Shown here piece by piece: positions 50,963-58,832 of a stretch of 64,000 nt of DNA; within the stretch, counting starts at the first letter, position 1, and each line of letters opens with the position of its first letter. A model generated the notes under the pieces. That model was not told the DNA's origin, ran no database searches, and worked only from the letters and a program-made list of their open reading frames with translations. Location: NCBI RefSeq assembly GCF_001429395.1, contig NZ_LMJT01000016.1, positions 54,700 through 118,699 of the forward strand. Direction: 5' to 3'. This DNA is from Allobosea sp. Root381. GTDB taxonomy: Bacteria > Pseudomonadota > Alphaproteobacteria > Rhizobiales > Beijerinckiaceae. The translations under genes were made by a program, and so were the position numbers.

Positions 50963-51712
50963 TCAGTGCGCGCCGGCCAACGCGACCGCGTCAGGCCCCG
51001 CCGGGAAGCGCAGCTGACCCTCATTGTCATGGACGGCCTTCCAGACCGCATCGGCGACGTCCGATTCCGTGGTGGTCAACGCTGGCTTAGCGAAGGCCTC
51101 CATGATCGGCGTTGCGAAGTCGGCATACTCCGCAGGGATCAGTCTTTCGAGAGGTACGATGGCATTCGCGCCGAACCGCGTGGTTGGCGCATAGCCCGGC
51201 TCGACCAGCTTCGCGCGGATATCGAAGTACGCCATCTCGTGGGCGAGCGACCCAGTAAAGCCCTCTATTGCCTGCTTGCTCGCGGTGTAGGCAGCGGCGA
51301 GCGGAAAAGCGCCGAGCGTGACACTCGAAGTGACATTGACGATTGCGCCCGAGCGGCGCTCGCGCATCTGCGGGATGACGGCCTGGCACATGGCCATCAC
51401 ACCGATCGTGTTAGTCTCGATCAGCGCTCTTACCAGGGACATCGGCGTCACTTCGAAGGCGCCGACGCCGCCTACTCCCGCATTGTTGACCAGAACGTCT
51501 ACGGGCCCAGAGGCTTTGATCACCTCGGCAATGCTATTCTCGCTCGTCACATCAAGCGGAAGTACGCGCAATCGGCTTGCATCGCCATCGAAGCACGCGT
51601 CCTCGGGCCGCCGCATCGTCGCAATCACGTTCCAGCCGTTTTCTAGGAAGTGCTCCGCGATGGCCTTGCCATAGCCAGAGGAGGTGCCGGTGATGAGGAT
51701 CGTCTTGGTCAT
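50963..51712 (-). CDS. Short-chain dehydrogenase/reductase
   Basis: A 249-residue classical SDR: TGTSSGYGKAIAEHF (nucleotide motif), NNAGVGGVGAFEVT, NVTSSVTLGAFPLAAAYTASKQ with catalytic Ser, Tyr and Lys, and LVEPGYAPTTRF. AGGAG lies 8 bases before ATG 51712. It is divergent from an AraC regulator, which probably controls it; this SDR/AraC pair is a common mobile module. The GC content is lower than in the core genes. Substrate unknown. Confidence 0.87.
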   Translation of the reverse strand: MTKTILITGTSSGYGKAIAEHFLENGWNVIATMRRPEDACFDGDASRLRVLPLDVTSENSIAEVIKASGPVDVLVNNAGVGGVGAFEVTPMSLVRALIETNTIGVMAMCQAVIPQMRERRSGAIVNVTSSVTLGAFPLAAAYTASKQAIEGFTGSLAHEMAYFDIRAKLVEPGYAPTTRFGANAIVPLERLIPAEYADFATPIMEAFAKPALTTTESDVADAVWKAVHDNEGQLRFPAGPDAVALAGAH

Positions 51713-51724
51713 TTCGTGTCTCCT

Positions 51725-51744
51725 GAACGGTAATGCCGAACGGT
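51725..51744. promoter_or_regulatory. Direct repeat in the SDR/AraC intergenic region
   Basis: GAACGGT occurs at 51725-51731 and 51738-51744, 13 bases apart in the same orientation. AraC-type regulators bind such direct repeats. It lies 13-33 bases ahead of the SDR start, in the position of a promoter-proximal activator site. Confidence 0.5.
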
Positions 51745-51809
51745 TAGACAAGGCGCCTCGTACGATCCATAATCAGAAATCCGAATTTTATTATTGATCG
51801 TCCAAAACA

Positions 51810-52706
51810 ATGGATCCTCTGAGCGACATCGTCTCGCTGCTGCGACCAAGCGCAGCGATCTCAAAGCCGATTTCGGCCAAAGGTCGATGGGGCGTGCGTT
51901 ACGACGCTTATGACGCGCCGGGCTTCACGATCATCCTCACAGGCGAGGCTTGGCTGGCGATCGACGAATGCGAACCGCTTCGGCTGTCTCGGGGCGACTT
52001 TCTTCTTCTGCCTGTAACGCCTGCGTTCACGCTAAGTAGCGAGGTCGGCGTGTCATGTGATCCCGTTTCCCCCCGCAGCGAAGCTGTTCGGCACGGCGAG
52101 CGCGATGGAGAGCCGGACTTCGTTGCCCTGGGAGGCAGCTTCACGTTTGAGGCGGTCAACGACGCGCTCCTCATGGCTTTGCTGCCGAAGCTGATATTCA
52201 TTCCTGCATCTGATGGTCGCGCGACGAGGTTCAGCCGGCTGATTGAACTGCTCTCGGAGGAGTGCGCAGCCGACTCTCCAGGTACGGAGTTGGTCGTTCA
52301 CCGGATGCTGGAAGTGCTGCTTGTAGAAGCGCTGCGCTGGCAGGATCTCGATAGCCAAATGCAGGCAGGACTTCTTCGCGGCCTGCAGGAACCTGCGCTC
52401 GCTCGCGCCCTGAAAGCCATCCATGCAGATGTTCGCGCCAGTTGGACAGTTGCTGACCTCGCCAACGCTGCAGGCATGTCGAGATCGGCTTTTTCCGCTC
52501 GTTTCGGCGAGGCACTGGGATGCGCACCGATCCAGTATTTGGCCCGCTGGCGAATGGCTATTGCGAAAGATGCCCTGGCACGGGGCGCAAAGTCCCTGGA
52601 ACGGATTGCAGACGAAATCGGGTACGAATCAGCCAGCGCGTTCAGCACGGCGTTTCGCAGGCATGTTGGATGCCCGCCCGGAAAATTTGCTCGCAGACTG
52701 ACTTAG
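51810..52706 (+). CDS. AraC-family transcriptional regulator with cupin domain
   Basis: A 298-residue regulator. The N-terminal half is the AraC-type cupin (FTIILTGEAWLAIDECEPL, then RLSRGDFLLLPVTPAFTL), which senses a ligand. The C-terminal two helix-turn-helix units are SWTVADLANAAGMSRSAFSA and SLERIADEIGYESASAFSTA, ending FRRHVGCPPGKFARRL. It is divergent from the SDR and would act on the direct repeat between them. The inducer is unknown. Confidence 0.9.
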   Translation: MDPLSDIVSLLRPSAAISKPISAKGRWGVRYDAYDAPGFTIILTGEAWLAIDECEPLRLSRGDFLLLPVTPAFTLSSEVGVSCDPVSPRSEAVRHGERDGEPDFVALGGSFTFEAVNDALLMALLPKLIFIPASDGRATRFSRLIELLSEECAADSPGTELVVHRMLEVLLVEALRWQDLDSQMQAGLLRGLQEPALARALKAIHADVRASWTVADLANAAGMSRSAFSARFGEALGCAPIQYLARWRMAIAKDALARGAKSLERIADEIGYESASAFSTAFRRHVGCPPGKFARRLT

Positions 52707-52910
52707 TCTAGCACTGCAGATTGCCGCCACGTGCGGCTGCGTTGGGTCGGGGGCTGCCTATTGCCCGGCAGGGAATGTCCGTTTTCTGGCACTAGCCCTG
52801 GGAAAGCGGCGTCACGCCATCGTCACTGCAGCTTCGAAGCTGCGATCGCACCTGCATTCCCGCCGCGCCGCGGGGAGGGCCCGGAACTCTTTGCGAGCGC
52901 TTGCACAGCC

Positions 52911-53045
52911 AGAGCATTTTCGAGCGAACCGGGTACCGATTCGCGTGAAGAGCAATGCGCAAAAATAGACATTTGGAGCGTCTCCGCGATTCGGAGAAAC
53001 GCGGAGACGCTCTGGAACTCTTGCTCTTTCATGAGCTTAGAGCCC
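52911..53045. repeat. Extragenic element with 13-bp perfect inverted repeat
   Basis: The stretch AGAGCATTTTCGAGCGAACC with a following TACCGATTCGCGTGAAGAGC resembles a common intergenic repeat of rhizobia, and is followed by GAGCGTCTCCGCG (52976-52988) facing CGCGGAGACGCTC (53000-53012). It fills most of the 378-base gap 52707-53084; I see no gene in the rest. Confidence 0.6.
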
Positions 53046-53084
53046 GTTTTCCATACCATGCACGGCCGGCATGCGGCGGTGCGG

Positions 53085-53483
53085 CTACTGGATGACTCCG
53101 CGCTTGAGCATGCCGTCGACTGTGCAGCGGCAGTTGCTGCCAACCGGAAGCGGAGCCGACCGGCATGGGCCGCGCGAGGTCGCGCAAAAATCGCTGAGGC
53201 GTTGGCCGCCGCGGCGACCGCGAGGGCCGTCATCATAGCTGCCACGCCGGCGATCATATCCGCGATCATAACCGCGGTCGTAGCCCCGGTCGTAGCCACG
53301 ATCATAGCGGTCTGCCTGCGGCTGCTGATAGCGCGGACGGGGCTGGTATTCCGGCGGCGGCGCCTGGCGGCCAACGCCCGGACGCAGTGGCCCGAACGGG
53401 TCGCCGTGAAGCTGCGCGCTGGCTGCTGTCGCCAGCACCAGCGTCGCGCCAGCGACGGCCAGGAATGCGAACTTACGGAGCAT
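53085..53483 (-). CDS. Secreted YDRG-repeat protein with C-terminal four-Cys module
   Basis: A 132-residue protein: signal peptide (MLRKFAFLAVAGATLVLATA, ending ASA-Q), a Pro/Arg/Gln-rich region, four tandem YDRG repeats (RYDRGYDRGYDRGYDRGYDR) encoded by 12-base units, and a C-terminal CATSRGPC-x-VGSNCRC module like that of the protein at 47467-48042. It is very basic and likely envelope-associated. Repeat number may vary. Function unknown. Confidence 0.68.
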   Translation of the reverse strand: MLRKFAFLAVAGATLVLATAASAQLHGDPFGPLRPGVGRQAPPPEYQPRPRYQQPQADRYDRGYDRGYDRGYDRGYDRRRGSYDDGPRGRRGGQRLSDFCATSRGPCRSAPLPVGSNCRCTVDGMLKRGVIQ

Positions 53484-53670
53484 CTGCCTATCCTTCAGCT
53501 TGAGCCATTGCACATCCATCAATGGTTAGGCGGACGTGAGGGTTCCGGATAGCAGCGCGTTCATGAAGGGCAGGTGAAGGGGGGCAGCCTGCCCGCCGTC
53601 GCGCTCGGGCGCGAGCAGGCCGTATGCAGCGCGCTCGCCGGCGGGCTCGATGATGTTTCGTGAATTTCGC

Positions 53671-54180
53671 TCAAGGGACTTCAAGCGGCGGCCGAGATGC
53701 GGCCGGGCGCTTCGGCCGCTTGCGCAAGGGCCAGAGTTCCGAGAGCTTCCGCGCGACTTCGATCACCAGCCCGCCAAACTCTGCGATGCGGGCCTCGCCC
53801 AGGCGAACCCCGGGGCCGGCCATGCTGACCGATCCGCTCCCGAGAAGATCGCCGCCGCGACAGCCGTGACGCCCGGCTCCGCCTTGCTGACCGCAATGCC
53901 GAAGCCGCACGCAGCGGTCCGGTCCAGTTCGACGAAGAGCTGGTGGAAAGACCGTACGGCGTTCGGCCCGTACTGCCCCAGCTCGCCGAAGCCGCCATTG
54001 CGGCCGTCAAGGTCGCGCAGCTGGGTGCGCGGCAGCCTCGCAGGCCAGGATTTGCCGCTCGCCGTGGCATGGAGGGGAACCATGTTCGTGGTCGTGGTCA
54101 GCAGCGGCTGGTACATCAAAGCGGATTTCGCTCTTCGGCCCGGCGCATCAGCGACCAGCGAAGACGGATGATCGGGCAGG
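53671..54180 (-). pseudogene. IclR-family regulator fragment with frameshift
   Basis: In one minus-strand frame (about 54180-53830) ALMYQPLLTTTTNMVPLHATA and SGKSW, ELDRTAACGFGIAVSKAEPG and VTAVAAAIFSG match the IclR effector domain. The match then continues in another frame from about 53860: SGSVSMAGPGVRLGEARIAEF and GGLVIEVARKLSEL, ending at TGA 53671-53673. So there is one frameshift, and the N-terminal helix-turn-helix is missing, cut off beside the TetR gene. It looks like the decayed former regulator of this region. Confidence 0.72.
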
Positions 54181-54207
54181 ATTGAGAATGTCCGGACATA
54201 GACGGGC

Positions 54208-54888
54208 TCAGTCTTTCCGGCCCTCGCTTGGCTCGATGATTCCCCTGGCGAGCTGGCGCGCTCCGATGAAGAAGCCGTGGACCGCGTCGGTGACGATCTC
54301 GTCGAGGTTCTGCGGCGTCGGCGTCTGATACACGAACCGGCGTATCGCGATGTAGAAGATGCGCCCGTGCAGCCCCCAGAACATTTCGATCTCGCGCTGG
54401 CTGAGAGGCGCCACGGCGATGCCGGGCAGGCCGAGCTCTTCGCGCAGCTCAACACAGGCCGACTCGATCACCTCTCGGCGCACGATGTCGAGATAGCGGC
54501 CGGTGATGTCGAAGGCCCTCAGGCCCGAGAACACGAAGATCCTGACCCAGTCATGATCGAAGACGCGCGCGACATATTCCAGGTAGAACTGCGTCAGTCG
54601 GTCCTCCAGCGGCCGGGAGCTGTCGGCGATCAGCGGTGCCCACGAGGCCTGCCAGCGGCTGAGATAGACATGCTGGTAGACGCGCTCGATCAGCGCTTCC
54701 TTGCTCGGGAAATGCCGGTAGATCGCCGAATGCGTGATGCCCATCCGCTTGGCGAGCTCGCGCGTCTGCCCCTCGAAGCCATGCTCTGCGAAGAAGCGGA
54801 TCGCCTCGTTGAGGATGGCCTGTTCGCGCTCCGGAGCGCGCATGTTGCGCCGCCTTGCGGGCGGCGCCGGGTCCGCTGAATCGATCAT
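54208..54888 (-). CDS. TetR-family transcriptional regulator
   Basis: A 226-residue TetR protein. The DNA-binding domain is in residues 20-68: REQAILNEAIRFFAEHGFEG, then TRELAKRMGITHSAIYRHFP with IYRHFPSKEALIERV as the recognition end. The C-terminal ligand domain is helical and less familiar. ATG 54888 with GGAG 6 bases upstream is preferred over the GTG at 54954, which would place 22 residues across the operator. It is divergent from the molybdenum hydroxylase operon and probably represses it through the two matching sites at 54944-55015. Confidence 0.88.
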   Translation of the reverse strand: MIDSADPAPPARRRNMRAPEREQAILNEAIRFFAEHGFEGQTRELAKRMGITHSAIYRHFPSKEALIERVYQHVYLSRWQASWAPLIADSSRPLEDRLTQFYLEYVARVFDHDWVRIFVFSGLRAFDITGRYLDIVRREVIESACVELREELGLPGIAVAPLSQREIEMFWGLHGRIFYIAIRRFVYQTPTPQNLDEIVTDAVHGFFIGARQLARGIIEPSEGRKD

Positions 54889-54943
54889 GTCGTCTCCGTC
54901 GCTATGTTCATTTGAATATAACGTATTGGGTTTTCTGCGCAAA

Positions 54944-55015
54944 TTTGTGACCACTTGGTCATTTTATCTTGACGCGTTCCAGATGTCGTGCATCTATTTT
55001 GAGACCAGATGGTTA
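54944..55015. promoter_or_regulatory. Twin TetR-type operators flanking the hydroxylase promoter
   Basis: TTTGTGACCACTTGGTCA (54944-54961) and TTTGAGACCAGATGGTTA (54998-55015) are direct copies at 54-base spacing with 14 of 18 identities; each contains the palindrome ACCA-NN-TGGT. Between them lies TTGACG (54969-54974) and, 17 bases on, ATCTAT. The pattern fits a promoter bracketed by two repressor dimers. Confidence 0.68.
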
Positions 55016-55055
55016 CAAATCTGGATCGGGAAACGCAGACAGGGAGTTCGGCGCC

Positions 55056-55916
55056 TTGAAAGCCCGGGCATTCAGCTATGTCCGCCCTGCGACGGTCGCG
55101 GAGGCGCTGCTGGCCTTCGCAGAGGCCGGCGAGGGAGCGAGCTATATCGCCGGCGGGCAGAGCCTCGTGCCGGCGCTGGCGCTGCGGCTGCAGGCTCCCG
55201 AGCGCCTGATCGACATCGCGCATGTCGCGGAACTCCGTGGCGTCTCCTGCGATGGCGAATGGCTCCGCATCGGCGCGCTGACGCGCCATGCCGATGCCCA
55301 TGACGATCCGCTGATTGCGCGATATGCGCCGCTGCTGGCGCTGGCTGCGCCTCATGTCGCGCATCCGGCGATCCGCAACCGCGGCACGCTCGGCGGCAGC
55401 GTCGCGCTCGCCGATCCGGCGTCCGAATTTCCGGCCATGATGCTGGCGCTGGACGCCGAGATGGAGATCGCGGGGTCGGCTGGAACGCGTCGCGTGCCTG
55501 CCACTGCGTTCTTCCAGGATCTCTATCAGACCGCGATCGAGCCGGGTGAACTGCTGGTCGCCCTTCATGTGCCCGTGGCGCGGGCCGAGCATCGCTGCGC
55601 CTTCGACGAATTCGCCCGCCGGCGTGGCGACTATGCGCTGGTTGGCTGTGGCGTGATGCTGGCCATGCCTGGGGATGTCGTCGCGGAGGCGCGTATCGCC
55701 TTTCTTTCGGTAGGGTCGACCCCGATGCGCGCCAGGGCGGCCGAGGCGGCGCTGGCCGGCCAGGCCCTCGACGCGGAGGCCATCCGCAGGGCGCAGGCCG
55801 CGCTCGCGGACGATCTCGATCCGCCCGACGACGAGCAGGTGCCGGCCGCGATGCGGCTGCATCTCGCGCGCGTCCTGCTCGGCCGGCTGCTCGGCCGGAT
55901 GGAGATGGCGTCATGA
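55056..55916 (+). CDS. Molybdenum hydroxylase FAD-binding subunit (CoxM-like)
   Basis: A 286-residue medium subunit with the PCMH-type FAD domain: FSYVRPATVAEALLAFAEA, YIAGGQSLVPALALRLQAPE (FAD pyrophosphate site), IRIGALTRHADAH-like segment and RNRGTLGGSVALADPASEFP. It passes electrons from the iron-sulfur subunit to FAD. The start is TTG 55056, set by AGGGAG 9 bases upstream; no ATG in frame fits. The stop overlaps the small-subunit start by ATGA. Confidence 0.9.
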   Translation: MKARAFSYVRPATVAEALLAFAEAGEGASYIAGGQSLVPALALRLQAPERLIDIAHVAELRGVSCDGEWLRIGALTRHADAHDDPLIARYAPLLALAAPHVAHPAIRNRGTLGGSVALADPASEFPAMMLALDAEMEIAGSAGTRRVPATAFFQDLYQTAIEPGELLVALHVPVARAEHRCAFDEFARRRGDYALVGCGVMLAMPGDVVAEARIAFLSVGSTPMRARAAEAALAGQALDAEAIRRAQAALADDLDPPDDEQVPAAMRLHLARVLLGRLLGRMEMAS

Positions 55917-56425
55917 CGGCTCCTGTCGCCATTACGCTGAGCGTCAACGGCGAGACGCTGACGCGGGCGGCCGAGCCGCGCGAGACGCTGGCCGACTTCC
56001 TGCGGCGCGATCTGGGCCTGACGGGGACGCATACGGGCTGCGAAATGGGCGTCTGCGGCGCCTGCCTCGTGATGCTGGACGGCGCGCCCGTGCATGGCTG
56101 CCTGATATTTGCGGTCCAGGCGGCGGGCGCGTCCGTACAGACGGTCGAGGGCCTGTCCGAAAGCGCAATGATCGCAGATCTGCAGCGGGCCTTTCATGAG
56201 CGCAACGCGCTGCAATGCGGCTTCTGCACGCCGGGAGTGCTGGTCACGGCCCAGTGGCTGCTCGCCCGCAAGGCAGCACCAAGCCGGGAGGAAATCCGCG
56301 ACGCGCTATCGGGCAATTATTGCCGTTGCACGGGCTATGAGGCGATCGTCGATGCGATCGAGACAGTGGCGCGTCGCCGCTCTGCGGGAGAGGCGGCAAG
56401 CCGCTTCCTGGAGGAGCCGGCATGA
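55913..56425 (+). CDS. Molybdenum hydroxylase 2Fe-2S subunit (CoxS-like)
   Basis: A 170-residue small subunit with both clusters: the plant-ferredoxin-type TGCEMGVCGACLVMLDG (Cys43, 48, 51 and 63) and the second CGFCTPG plus CRCTGYEAIVDAI. It carries electrons from the molybdopterin subunit to FAD. It overlaps both neighbours by ATGA, giving coupled translation of the three subunits. Confidence 0.95.
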   Translation: MTAPVAITLSVNGETLTRAAEPRETLADFLRRDLGLTGTHTGCEMGVCGACLVMLDGAPVHGCLIFAVQAAGASVQTVEGLSESAMIADLQRAFHERNALQCGFCTPGVLVTAQWLLARKAAPSREEIRDALSGNYCRCTGYEAIVDAIETVARRRSAGEAASRFLEEPA

Positions 56426-58797
56426 ACGCTCCGCTCGGCGCCCTCGATCGCCCGAATTCCTATATCGGCCGCTCGGTGTCGCGGCCCAACGCCAAGCGGC
56501 TCCTCGCCGGCAAAGGGCGCTACGTCACCGATCTCGTGCTGCCGCGCATGCTGCACGCCGCCTTCCTGCGCAGCCCCTATGCCCATGCCCGCATCGTCTC
56601 GATCGACGCCGGCGAGGCGCGCGCTATGCCGGGCGTGCGGCTCGTCGCCACCGGCGCTGATCTCGCAAAGCTGTGCACGCCCTGGGTCGGCACGCTCGAC
56701 CACTTCAAGGGCATGAAATCCGCGCAGCAACTGCCGCTGCCGGTCGAGGAGGTGCTCTGGTCCGGGCAGGCGGTCGTCGCCATCGTCGCGGAGACGCGCG
56801 CCCAGGCCGAGGATGCCGCCGAGGCTATCGTGGTGGAATTCGAGGAACTCCCGGCGGTCGTCGATATCGATGCCGCACGCGAGGCGGGCGCAGACAGGGC
56901 GGCCTCCGGCATCGCCGATAATCTCTGCTTCGCCAGCCGGCTCGACACGGGTGGGATCGATGAAATCTTCGCGGGCGCCGCCCATGTCGTCGAGGAGGAA
57001 TTCCACTTCGGTCGGCATACGGCGGTGACGCTGGAGCCGCGGGCAATCCTCGCCGACTGGGATGCGAGCGAGGGCAAGCTCACCGTCCACCACGCGACGC
57101 AGACCCCCTACCAGTTCCAGGACCTGTATTCGCGCCATTACGGCATCCCGGAAGCGAATGTCCGCGTCGTCGCGCCCGATATCGGCGGCTCCTTCGGCAT
57201 GAAGCTGCATGTCTACCACGAGGACATGGCGGTCGTCGGGCTGAGCATGCTCTGCGGCCGGCCGGTCAAGTTCGTGGCGGACCGGCTCGAGGCCTTCGTC
57301 TCGGACATCCACGCCCGCGACCATCGGGTCCGGGCCCGCATGGCGATGGATACGGAAGGGATGATCCTGGCGATGGACGTCGACGACGTCACCGCGATCG
57401 GGGCGTTCTCGACCTATCCGCGTACCAGCGCCGTCGAGGGCAATCAGGTCATCCGGCTGATGGGCGCGCCCTATAGCTTCCGCAATTATCGCGCGGAGCT
57501 CTCCGTCGTCTTCCAGAACAAGGTCCAAACCAGCCAGTACCGCGCCGTCGGTCACCCGATCGCCTGCGCCGTCGCAGAACGGCTGGTCGACATGGCCGCA
57601 GCCAGGGCCGGGCTCGATCCGGTGAGCCTGCGCGAGAAGAACCTCATCGCCGACGACGCCTACCCTTGCGAGTCGCCGACCGGCTACAAATTCGAGGCCC
57701 TGTCGCATCGGAAGAGCCTCGCCAGGCTGAAGGCGCTGATGGGCTACGACGCGCTGCGCGCCGAGCAGGCTGCGCTGCGCGAGCGGGGCATCCATCGCGG
57801 CATCGGCATCGCGAGCTTCGTCGAGATCTCCAATCCGAGCCCGGCCTTCTACGGCATCGGCGGCGCGCGCATCTCGGCGCAGGACGGCGCGGTCCTTGCG
57901 GTGACGCCGTCGGGTGATGTTCGCTGCCAGATCTCGGTGACCGAACAGGGGCAGGGCACCGAGACCATCATCGGCCAGATCGTCGCCGACCAGCTCGGCA
58001 TCGCCCGCGAGCGGGTCCGTGTCATCACCGGCGACACAGAGAACACGCCACATGGCGGCGCGACCTGGGCCTGCCGTGGCGCAGGGATAGGCGGCGAGAC
58101 GGCCTTGCAGGCGGCGAGGAAGCTGCGCGAGAACGTACTCGGCCTCGCTGCGGCCATCCTTCAGGCCCGGCCCGGGGATCTCGACATGCGCGACGGTGTT
58201 GTCGTCGACGTGCTGAACGGCGCGGAACGCGTCAGCCTCGCCGAGATCGCCCGCATCGCCTATTTCCGTTCCGATACGCTGCCGAAGGACGCGAGCGCGC
58301 AGCTCACCGTCGCGCATCACTACGCGCCGCAGGGGTATCCCTTCGCCTTCACCAACGGCGTGCAGGGCTGCCATGTCGAGCTGGATGCCGAAACCGGCTT
58401 CGTGAAGATCCTGAAGCACTGGGTCGTCGAGGATTGCGGGCGGATCATCAATCCGCTGCTCGTCGACGAGCAGGTGCGCGGCGGCGTGGTGCAGGGGCTG
58501 GGCGCCGCCTTCTTCGAGGAGTGCCGCTACGACGAGAACGGCCAGCTCACCAACGGCTCGCTCGCCGACTACCTCGTGCCGATGGCCTGCGAGATGCCGG
58601 ACATCGTCATCGCCCATATCGAGACGCCGACGGCCGATACCGCGCTCGGCGCCAAGGGCTGCGGCGAGGCGGGCACTGCCGCCGCCTCCGCCGCCGCCCT
58701 CAATGCCGTCAACGACGCGATGAGCCCGTTCGGTGCCAGCATCGCGCAAATCCCGATGACGCCGACGCGCCTGCTCAAGGCGCTCGGGACGATCTGA
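56422..58797 (+). CDS. Molybdenum hydroxylase molybdopterin-binding subunit (xanthine dehydrogenase/CoxL family)
   Basis: A 791-residue large subunit: N-terminal ab-type domain (YIGRSVSRPNAKRLLAGKGRY), molybdopterin contacts (APDIGGSFGMKLHVYHED), and the catalytic glutamate near the end in GAKGCGEAGTAAASAA. The loop equivalent to the CO-dehydrogenase AYRCSFR active-site loop reads TSQYRAVGHPIA, without Cys, so it is not a CO dehydrogenase, and it differs from the common GAYRGAGRPE. It should hydroxylate a carbon next to nitrogen or an aldehyde; the substrate is unknown. Confidence 0.93.
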   Translation: MNAPLGALDRPNSYIGRSVSRPNAKRLLAGKGRYVTDLVLPRMLHAAFLRSPYAHARIVSIDAGEARAMPGVRLVATGADLAKLCTPWVGTLDHFKGMKSAQQLPLPVEEVLWSGQAVVAIVAETRAQAEDAAEAIVVEFEELPAVVDIDAAREAGADRAASGIADNLCFASRLDTGGIDEIFAGAAHVVEEEFHFGRHTAVTLEPRAILADWDASEGKLTVHHATQTPYQFQDLYSRHYGIPEANVRVVAPDIGGSFGMKLHVYHEDMAVVGLSMLCGRPVKFVADRLEAFVSDIHARDHRVRARMAMDTEGMILAMDVDDVTAIGAFSTYPRTSAVEGNQVIRLMGAPYSFRNYRAELSVVFQNKVQTSQYRAVGHPIACAVAERLVDMAAARAGLDPVSLREKNLIADDAYPCESPTGYKFEALSHRKSLARLKALMGYDALRAEQAALRERGIHRGIGIASFVEISNPSPAFYGIGGARISAQDGAVLAVTPSGDVRCQISVTEQGQGTETIIGQIVADQLGIARERVRVITGDTENTPHGGATWACRGAGIGGETALQAARKLRENVLGLAAAILQARPGDLDMRDGVVVDVLNGAERVSLAEIARIAYFRSDTLPKDASAQLTVAHHYAPQGYPFAFTNGVQGCHVELDAETGFVKILKHWVVEDCGRIINPLLVDEQVRGGVVQGLGAAFFEECRYDENGQLTNGSLADYLVPMACEMPDIVIAHIETPTADTALGAKGCGEAGTAAASAAALNAVNDAMSPFGASIAQIPMTPTRLLKALGTI

Positions 58798-58832
58798 AAC
58801 AACGACAAGAACAACCACCAGCGGAGGACACC

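Noticed and set aside
53240..53330. Short tandem repeats as a CRISPR array
   Set aside because: The repeats are 12-base coding units for YDRG, with no spacers.
53763..54455. Full-length minus-strand protein across the TetR 3' end and the IclR fragment
   Set aside because: Its first half is antisense-type Ser/Arg filler over the TetR gene; only the second half matches IclR, so it is scored as a pseudogene.
56422..58797. Carbon monoxide dehydrogenase large subunit
   Set aside because: The Cys-containing active-site loop of form I CO dehydrogenase is not present.
56335..58818. Long minus-strand frame opposite the large hydroxylase subunit
   Set aside because: Shadow with Arg/Asp/His-rich filler; the plus-strand protein has clear family motifs.
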